From contig JAPUIP010000517.1 in assembly GCA_027296925.1 (NCBI GenBank), positions 1 to 10,383 of the forward strand: a stretch of DNA of 10,383 nucleotides, read 5' to 3'. Positions 5,443 to 10,383 of this stretch are shown here, piece after piece. The stretch comes from Candidatus Poribacteria bacterium. Lineage in GTDB: Bacteria > Poribacteria > WGA-4E > PCPOR2b. Position numbers and translations under genes: made by a program. Position 1 is the stretch's first letter. Each line of letters begins with the position of its first letter. The notes under the pieces were generated by a model that was not told the DNA's origin, did no database searches, and worked only from the letters and a program-made list of their open reading frames with translations.

Positions 5443-5946
5443 TCAGATTCCCATCCGCAAGGCGACCGCGGCAAGTAGAACGAGCAGGGAAAACACTCCG
5501 ATGAGACTGGATACCACTGCCATCTGACCGCGCATTTTGTTGACCGGTTCGGGCAGTTCTTCAGTTCCCGGTTCAAGCGCCTCAACAGCTTGCGCCAATC
5601 TCGGGCCCATGATGAAGCCGTGAATGGCAGTTAAGACAATCAGGATAAGCACCAGGATGAGTTTGATGCCGAGCATGCGCATGAAAGGGCCAAGCAGTTC
5701 TGGAGAATTCAGTACGCCGGAACTGAAGATGTTAAACAGCCCGGAAAAAATGAGGACGAGCACCGCACCCCATCCAATCGGCTCAAAGCGTTGGCCGATC
5801 TGTGTGAGAATCTTGATCCGCTCCACAGGGGATACGGTTCGTCTGAAGTAAGGAACAACAACCATTGCCATCATCAGATTGCCGCCCACCCAGATGGCAG
5901 CGGCAGTCACATGTAACCATAGGATCAACACATCAAGTATTTCCAT
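5443..5946 (-). CDS. CopD-like integral membrane protein (four TM helices)
   Basis: 167 residues with four predicted membrane helices (about 6-31, 57-77, 93-113, 144-163). The first helix carries LWLHVTAAAIWVGG (9-22) and the third ends with AIHGFIMGPRL (107-117). The H12 and H109 pair, together with IWVGG and RFEPIGW (53-59), is the pattern of the CopD/HemJ-like membrane superfamily, whose members are tied to copper handling or haem-linked redox chemistry. Specific function is not assignable. The start at 5946 has GGAGG only 4 bases upstream. It begins 20 bp after the stop of the DUF6079 ATPase on the same strand, so the two are probably cotranscribed. Whether they cooperate is unknown; read-through pairing by chance is possible. 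Confidence 0.75.
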   Translation of the reverse strand: MEILDVLILWLHVTAAAIWVGGNLMMAMVVVPYFRRTVSPVERIKILTQIGQRFEPIGWGAVLVLIFSGLFNIFSSGVLNSPELLGPFMRMLGIKLILVLILIVLTAIHGFIMGPRLAQAVEALEPGTEELPEPVNKMRGQMAVVSSLIGVFSLLVLLAAVALRMGI

Positions 5947-5966
5947 ATTTCCTCCAGTTTTGAAAA

Positions 5967-8900
5967 TTAGTGACTTCCCTCAATTTCCTTTCCGTCTTCA
6001 ATGAGCACAAACACATCTTCATCCAATCCCTCATTTTCCTCAATCCACTGCTGAATGACCTGCCAGAGTTCCGCTTTCCGATACTGCTTTCCAGCAAGCA
6101 CCTTAATCAGAGTTGACAGGTCTCGGCGGACGATTTTGACGCCGCCCTCCAAGGCCTTGTTGAGGTGAGCAATGGTTTCGGGGGTGAGTTGCCGATCCAG
6201 CTCCCCGCAAGTCTCATCGGTCCAGTGCTCCAGGTCTGCATCCATCAGCGCGACGAGCTCCTCCGTGGATGTCCCCGCATCGACCTGAGTCAGTTGCGCG
6301 ATGTAGGCTTCGAGTTCTTCCCGATGGGGTGGCTTTTGAAGGATAGCGATCGTCTGCTGAACGCTATGACGCATCCTATCAAGGAGTTGCGCCGGATCGA
6401 GTGGCTGAATCTTTTCACCGAGTCGAAAGCCACAGACGCATGCCGGCATACGATTGAGATCGGCTCGATTGAGGCGGTTACAGACACGTCCGCGCTCCTG
6501 CGTGATTTGCGAATCAATTGCCCGACAATCAACGGATAGCGACAGCCAGCGAATCTGCCCAAGCTTTCCCAGCAGGCTATAGCCCGGTGCCGAACGCATC
6601 CGCTCCAGCGCAGCGACATCCACACGATTGATGCGACCGTGCTCGGCAAAATACCGATCGGCGTAGGTATCCCGGAACAGTTGAAACGCCTCCATGATTT
6701 CCGACGCACCGCCACCGAAGATCAGCCGTTCACTCAACTGAAGTTGGGAATCGACTGCCTGTTTGAGCTCTCGCAGATTGTCGTAATCCGGGGCGTCTGG
6801 AATGGAGAGATGGGGGCTCGACAGATAGGTGTGAATCTCCAGGAGCGCGTCGGCTTCCGTTGCAGCAAACTGCTTGACCGCCCCCGCCTGGCTCATTAGA
6901 TTTGCGAGGCCTTCACCGCCGGTCGGGGTTTGATCAATCAATCCTCTATCGGATACGGCTTGCAGAAAATGTTCCAGCCCTTCCTTCGCATTGAGAGATG
7001 GCTTAATCTCGGCGATCATCCGCTGCAACTGTGAGATGGACTCCAACACTTTGCCGAGTTCCCCATCGTCAGTTGAGATTCGATCGCTGAAGGTCTGCAA
7101 CCGCTCGCGCCCTGCGGTGAGATCGCGGGAGAACTGATCTTTCACCTTGCAGAGCTTGTTCCACAGATCTTCTTGGCGGCTGATATCATAGCTCGAAAGT
7201 TCCTCTCGCAGCAAAGTCTGCGCGACCTCCCCCAGTTGCCAACGGTACTCATCACCGATGAGTTCGCCTTTTCCCAGATGTTCGATGCACCGATCGAGCG
7301 GGAGCTTGAGCTGTGAGATTGTCAGCCGCGCGCCACTCTGATATGCGATGAGATAGCCTTGCCGAATCAGGGCGAACAAGAGGAGATCAAACAATGGCGC
7401 GGGGGTGCCGTATTCGGACTTCCGGACGTGCCAGTAGATCTGGCTATAATCATGTGAAGACGCGCCGTGATCTGCTTCTACGTCAAAATGTCCAACGATT
7501 TGATCAATCACGGGCGTCGATGGTTCGAGCTCAAGCTGATAGCTTTTGCGACGCTTGCGCACTAGCTTGAATGGCACACAGATCGATTCGATGAGGTTTC
7601 GCGTGGATTGGTGCGCCCCGTCAGCGCGCGACAGTTCTCCGGGCCGAACAAAATCATCGACCAGTTCGCTCACAACCCGCCATGAGTGAATCTCCCCTTG
7701 TGGAGCGATATGATGTGGAAAAAGATCGCGCAGTGGCTTCTGGACCACTCGCGCGAGAATCGTGTTAAACGGCAGAAAACGCCATTCGTCCAGATTTCGA
7801 CGCAATTGACCGCTAGCGGTATAAACCTTACCTGCGAAATAGCACTCATCAATGAGCGTCCGAATCTGTGGTTCGTTCTGCGCAATCCACTCGTCGAGAT
7901 GGCTCTGCAACTCAGTGTTGGGTTCGGCATCCCGCTGATCCTTTGCCAGTTGGACGTAAGCGTAAAAAGTCTTCAGTAGCTGAAGCGGGCTCATCTCAGT
8001 TATAGCCGCCGCTTCATCGCCGCGATCGGGAAAGGCGGAAGGGATTGGCGCGGGGAGCCAACAGATGACGCCGTGCGCGAAACGATCGGGTACCTTTTCA
8101 ATGAGTTGTTGGAAGTGGTCGCGCTGCGCATCAACACTAAACGGCACACCCACATACAGCACAAAATCACCCTCGCTTTGGCGCAGATTCGTAATCACGC
8201 CCGTCAACTCATCTTCCGAGAGTTCCAGCAGGTTGCAGAGCTTGACCCATCCGCTCCGAAGGGTGTTTTCCCACTGGATGTTTTTCCGCTCGTTGTACAC
8301 GCCGTTGAGATGGGCAAACGGGAGCGCGCCCTCGACAATCCGCGTAAAGAGGGTGTTGAGGGGACGCCCATCATTATCGGATAACCCTTGCACAATATCG
8401 CGGACTTTGACACGCACCTGATCCACGACATTCGCGTCCAGATCTAACTGATAAACGTCGGAGAACGCCTCCGCCCCGGGCGTCACGCGGAGGTAACCCG
8501 CTTCTGCATACAGACGGGTTAACATGCCTTCGATATATTCGTAGTTCAGATCGCCGCCGAGCTCGATAGCGCGGAAAAGGAGCATGTCCGCAAGTTCGCG
8601 GACGGTTCGTTCCTCCGCCATTGGAGAGAGCTTGAGTAGAATCAAGATCTTTATCAGTTTGCGGACGAAGTGCTGATCCGATTCATCCGTAAAAATCCTG
8701 GGAATCTGGCGATCAAAGTAGTTCGTGTAAATCTCATAATACGGGCTCAGATCAATCTGCTCTCGCAGTCGTAGGGCAAAGTGATCGAAGATCTTATCGG
8801 GGGTGAGCAGCATCTCTGCACCGAGCGACAACATGCCCGGCGTTCCCCGCGAGGCGTCTCCACGCACTTGGCAATGGATAAAATCAATCACGCCGCGCCG

Positions 8901-10076
8901 CTGCGAGAAGAAACGGGAGTTGGTATCCAGTAACTCCAGAGTCTCCGGGTGGACGGGATAGATTTGGAGAAATGCGTCTTCGCTAATCTGGAGTCGTTGG
9001 AAGTGACCTTTCAGTTGGCGGTACACACCCCGAATTGCCTGGATTGCCGAATCCCCTTTCTTCAATATCAGGCGGTGGTCGATCAGTTCGCGCAGGTGAC
9101 GTGTCGATAGCTCCAGCCGATGGGGATAGCGATCTTTGATTTTGTTAAATGTCGTCTGGCTGATGTCGCCGGTCTTCTCGATGACTTCCTGGAGCGCGGC
9201 GATGACCCACACCGGAAAATGGGTGGCGCGTTCACCCACGAATTGGAGGAAGCGTGTGTCCTCGTTCAACGCGCGAGCGTCCGCTTTGGATCGCAGAAAT
9301 TCGCTCAGTTCGTCAATGAGCAGGACAAGCCCGTCGATTTCGTAGTCGGCAAGGGTTTTCGTGAGCTTGTCCCACGCGGTCTGGCGATCCAAGGCGAGCC
9401 TAAAGGGGAGGCTGTGCCCCGCCGTGCGCAAGTATTCCTGCGCGTATTGCAGCGCATCTTGTGGGCTCTCCTTGCGCAACGTTTCCCACTGCCCCTTGTA
9501 TTTATATTGGACTTCAAGGAATGCAGAGATCTCGGGATGATGGGCGGGCAAGACATACTTGGCAAACCCTTCCAGGAAAGCAGAATCCGGAGCGAGGGAG
9601 GTCACAATCCCGTAACGCGACGATGCCAACGTGTTTTCGATGCTCTGCCAAACAATCTCTTCCAGCGTATCGACCTGACGGTACTCTAGTAGCGGAATCT
9701 GTACTACGAGAAATCGCCGTTCACTTAACCTGGATTCATAGTCGCGCAAGGACTCCGATTGATTGGCAATCGATTCCCACGCCCACATGTGCTGAAGCAA
9801 GAGGCTGAAGACTGCCAGCAGGTGGGATTTGCCCGATCCGAAGTTGCCGGTGAGGAAAAATCCCATGCCCTCATCGGGATGCGCTGTCATCTGATCCAGG
9901 ACGGTACGCAAGCACTTTTCGATATCTTCTGTGACAACGAAGCTTTCGATCAGTTGGATGAGTTGAGACAGATCTTCAGGCGCAGCATCGCGCACCGTTG
10001 CCAGTTCGATAACGGTTTTGACAGCGGGAACTTCAATGAGGTCTTTGATTTTGGGCTGAGAAGAAAGATTGGTCAT
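5967..10076 (-). CDS. Large P-loop ATPase, DUF6079 type (PglY/BrxC-like)
   Basis: About 1369 residues from ATG 10076; an in-frame TTG at 10097 would add seven. The N-terminus reads IKDLIEVPAVKTVIELA (10-26). Walker A GNFGSGKSH (77-85) and Walker B LVLLIDELSEF (250-260, D255/E256) follow, then a sensor-like VWVIAALQEVIE (289-300) and a basic STRHLRELIDHRLILKK segment (324-340). This order is typical of the DUF6079/BrxC/PglY ATPases of BREX and Pgl phage-defence loci. The remaining roughly 1000 residues are mostly helical. Near the C-terminus is a Cys cluster (C1199, then CVCGF from 1213) resembling a metal-binding knuckle. No signal peptide or membrane segment, so cytosolic. Neither start has a good ribosome binding site; ATG is chosen because it leaves a leader of about 24 nt from a TATAAT at 10107-10112. 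No BREX partner gene is in view. Confidence 0.82.
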   Translation of the reverse strand: MTNLSSQPKIKDLIEVPAVKTVIELATVRDAAPEDLSQLIQLIESFVVTEDIEKCLRTVLDQMTAHPDEGMGFFLTGNFGSGKSHLLAVFSLLLQHMWAWESIANQSESLRDYESRLSERRFLVVQIPLLEYRQVDTLEEIVWQSIENTLASSRYGIVTSLAPDSAFLEGFAKYVLPAHHPEISAFLEVQYKYKGQWETLRKESPQDALQYAQEYLRTAGHSLPFRLALDRQTAWDKLTKTLADYEIDGLVLLIDELSEFLRSKADARALNEDTRFLQFVGERATHFPVWVIAALQEVIEKTGDISQTTFNKIKDRYPHRLELSTRHLRELIDHRLILKKGDSAIQAIRGVYRQLKGHFQRLQISEDAFLQIYPVHPETLELLDTNSRFFSQRRGVIDFIHCQVRGDASRGTPGMLSLGAEMLLTPDKIFDHFALRLREQIDLSPYYEIYTNYFDRQIPRIFTDESDQHFVRKLIKILILLKLSPMAEERTVRELADMLLFRAIELGGDLNYEYIEGMLTRLYAEAGYLRVTPGAEAFSDVYQLDLDANVVDQVRVKVRDIVQGLSDNDGRPLNTLFTRIVEGALPFAHLNGVYNERKNIQWENTLRSGWVKLCNLLELSEDELTGVITNLRQSEGDFVLYVGVPFSVDAQRDHFQQLIEKVPDRFAHGVICWLPAPIPSAFPDRGDEAAAITEMSPLQLLKTFYAYVQLAKDQRDAEPNTELQSHLDEWIAQNEPQIRTLIDECYFAGKVYTASGQLRRNLDEWRFLPFNTILARVVQKPLRDLFPHHIAPQGEIHSWRVVSELVDDFVRPGELSRADGAHQSTRNLIESICVPFKLVRKRRKSYQLELEPSTPVIDQIVGHFDVEADHGASSHDYSQIYWHVRKSEYGTPAPLFDLLLFALIRQGYLIAYQSGARLTISQLKLPLDRCIEHLGKGELIGDEYRWQLGEVAQTLLREELSSYDISRQEDLWNKLCKVKDQFSRDLTAGRERLQTFSDRISTDDGELGKVLESISQLQRMIAEIKPSLNAKEGLEHFLQAVSDRGLIDQTPTGGEGLANLMSQAGAVKQFAATEADALLEIHTYLSSPHLSIPDAPDYDNLRELKQAVDSQLQLSERLIFGGGASEIMEAFQLFRDTYADRYFAEHGRINRVDVAALERMRSAPGYSLLGKLGQIRWLSLSVDCRAIDSQITQERGRVCNRLNRADLNRMPACVCGFRLGEKIQPLDPAQLLDRMRHSVQQTIAILQKPPHREELEAYIAQLTQVDAGTSTEELVALMDADLEHWTDETCGELDRQLTPETIAHLNKALEGGVKIVRRDLSTLIKVLAGKQYRKAELWQVIQQWIEENEGLDEDVFVLIEDGKEIEGSH

Positions 10077-10106
10077 GCGAGTAAACAGACTTTTCAATGA
10101 TGCTCA

Positions 10107-10112
10107 ATTATA
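10107..10112 (-). promoter_or_regulatory. Candidate -10 element for the DUF6079 gene
   Basis: A perfect TATAAT on the minus strand. No good -35 is found at 16-18 bp. Predicted start near 10100, leaving about 24 nt to the ATG at 10076, or an almost leaderless message if TTG 10097 is used. Confidence 0.35.
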
Positions 10113-10198
10113 GTTCTATGGGCTTCGGCAAACTTCAGAGCGATCACGCCTTGTGGAGTGTCCCCTGGTTCCATGCATACCTCCATGCGTGGATAGCT

Positions 10199-10228
10199 GC
10201 CTAACGACCCAAGTTCAGGCGCGGCGGG
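10199..10228 (+). other. attC-like half site in the right intergenic region
   Basis: GCCTAAC (10199-10205) fits the integron R'' core RYYYAAC. It is followed, after 5 nt, by AAGTTCAGG and a GC-rich run, as on one side of many attC sites. The matching L'/R' half ending in GTTAGGC is not seen before the window ends, so this is at best a decayed or partial site. Confidence 0.2.
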
Positions 10229-10245
10229 GGAAAGCCTACAAACGG

Positions 10246-10381
10246 AAGCCTGCCCTCGAGCCCTTCACTTCGTTCGAGGACAGGCTACGCGAAGGGACAG
10301 ACCAGAACCCGCCATTTGCCAAAAAACGTCCATAAAACCACAGATCCCCAAGCCTGCCCTGAGCGACTGAAAAGCCTGCCC
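10246..10381. repeat. Palindromic interspersed repeat cluster (REP-like)
   Basis: AGCCTGCCCTCGA (10247-10259) and TCGAGGACAGGCT (10274-10286) form a 13-bp inverted repeat with one mismatch and a 14-nt loop. The unit AAGCCTGCCC occurs at 10246-10255, 10350-10359 and 10372-10381. The last two are followed by diverging sequence, and the cluster probably continues past the right edge. Such GCCTG...CAGGC palindromes are common intergenic repeats in environmental bacterial genomes. No gene is supported in 10113-10383. Confidence 0.6.
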
Positions 10382-10383
10382 CC

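Noticed and set aside
9120..9689. 189-codon plus-strand open frame inside the ATPase gene
   Set aside because: It lies opposite the Walker B part of the DUF6079 protein, whose motifs show the minus strand is the coding one.
10097..10204. 35-codon plus-strand frame ending in the attC-like GCCTAAC
   Set aside because: It overlaps the ATPase promoter, is very short, has no ribosome binding site and resembles no known protein.
5967..10383. A complete BREX locus
   Set aside because: Only the DUF6079-type ATPase is present; no PglZ, PglX methylase, BrxA/B or Lon-like gene is visible in the window.
1..10383. CRISPR arrays, tRNA, rRNA, intact insertion sequences
   Set aside because: No regularly spaced repeats, cloverleaf sequences, rRNA motifs or transposase frames were found on either strand.

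Overview
This is a bacterial window with moderate GC, dense coding and strong AGGAGG-type ribosome binding sites. It contains part of a sigma-54 activator, so a sigma-54-using bacterium is likely. The lineage cannot be fixed from sequence alone. An uncultivated environmental phylum is plausible, given the mix of a xylose-isomerase-like TIM barrel, a two-domain multicopper oxidase, a large DUF6079-type ATPase and palindromic interspersed repeats, but that is a weak inference.

Layout. (A) 1-897, minus strand: a near-consensus sigma-70 promoter (869-897), embedded in an AT-rich cluster of TTGAA/TCAACT inverted repeats, drives a DUF2089 zinc-ribbon/helix-turn-helix protein (467-835). Its stop overlaps (ATGA) the start of a sigma-54-type AAA+ activator that runs off the left edge (1-470). 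The two proteins share a short helical 'KGEIS..E...LL' module, and the AAA+ domain appears to have lost its Walker B glutamate. (B) 1194-1961, plus strand: a single sugar phosphate isomerase/epimerase-type TIM barrel behind a possible extended -10 promoter. (C) 2044-5034, plus strand: a compact metal operon. It has a TTGACA-17-TATCAT promoter, an inverted-repeat operator, a DtxR/MntR-family repressor, a Tat-exported two-domain multicopper oxidase and a ZIP transporter with an extra N-terminal extracytoplasmic domain. (D) 5035-5442: non-coding, with a hairpin, a broken ArsR/SmtB-type repressor that keeps its CVC metal motif, and a probable terminator. (E) 5443-10076, minus strand: a two-gene unit of a DUF6079 (PglY/BrxC-like) P-loop ATPase of about 1370 residues followed 20 bp later by a four-helix CopD-like membrane protein. 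(F) 10077-10383: a weak promoter for E, then palindromic AGCCTGCCC repeats and an attC-like half site.

Working model. Region C reads as one regulated metal-handling system. The repressor senses intracellular Mn or Fe, the exported oxidase acts on a reduced metal outside the membrane, and the ZIP protein imports divalent metal. The ArsR remnant just downstream suggests the locus once had a second metal sensor. Region A looks like an envelope- or stress-type regulatory pair under autoregulation. Region E is an orphan relative of BREX/Pgl defence ATPases; no PglZ, methylase or other BREX partner is visible here.
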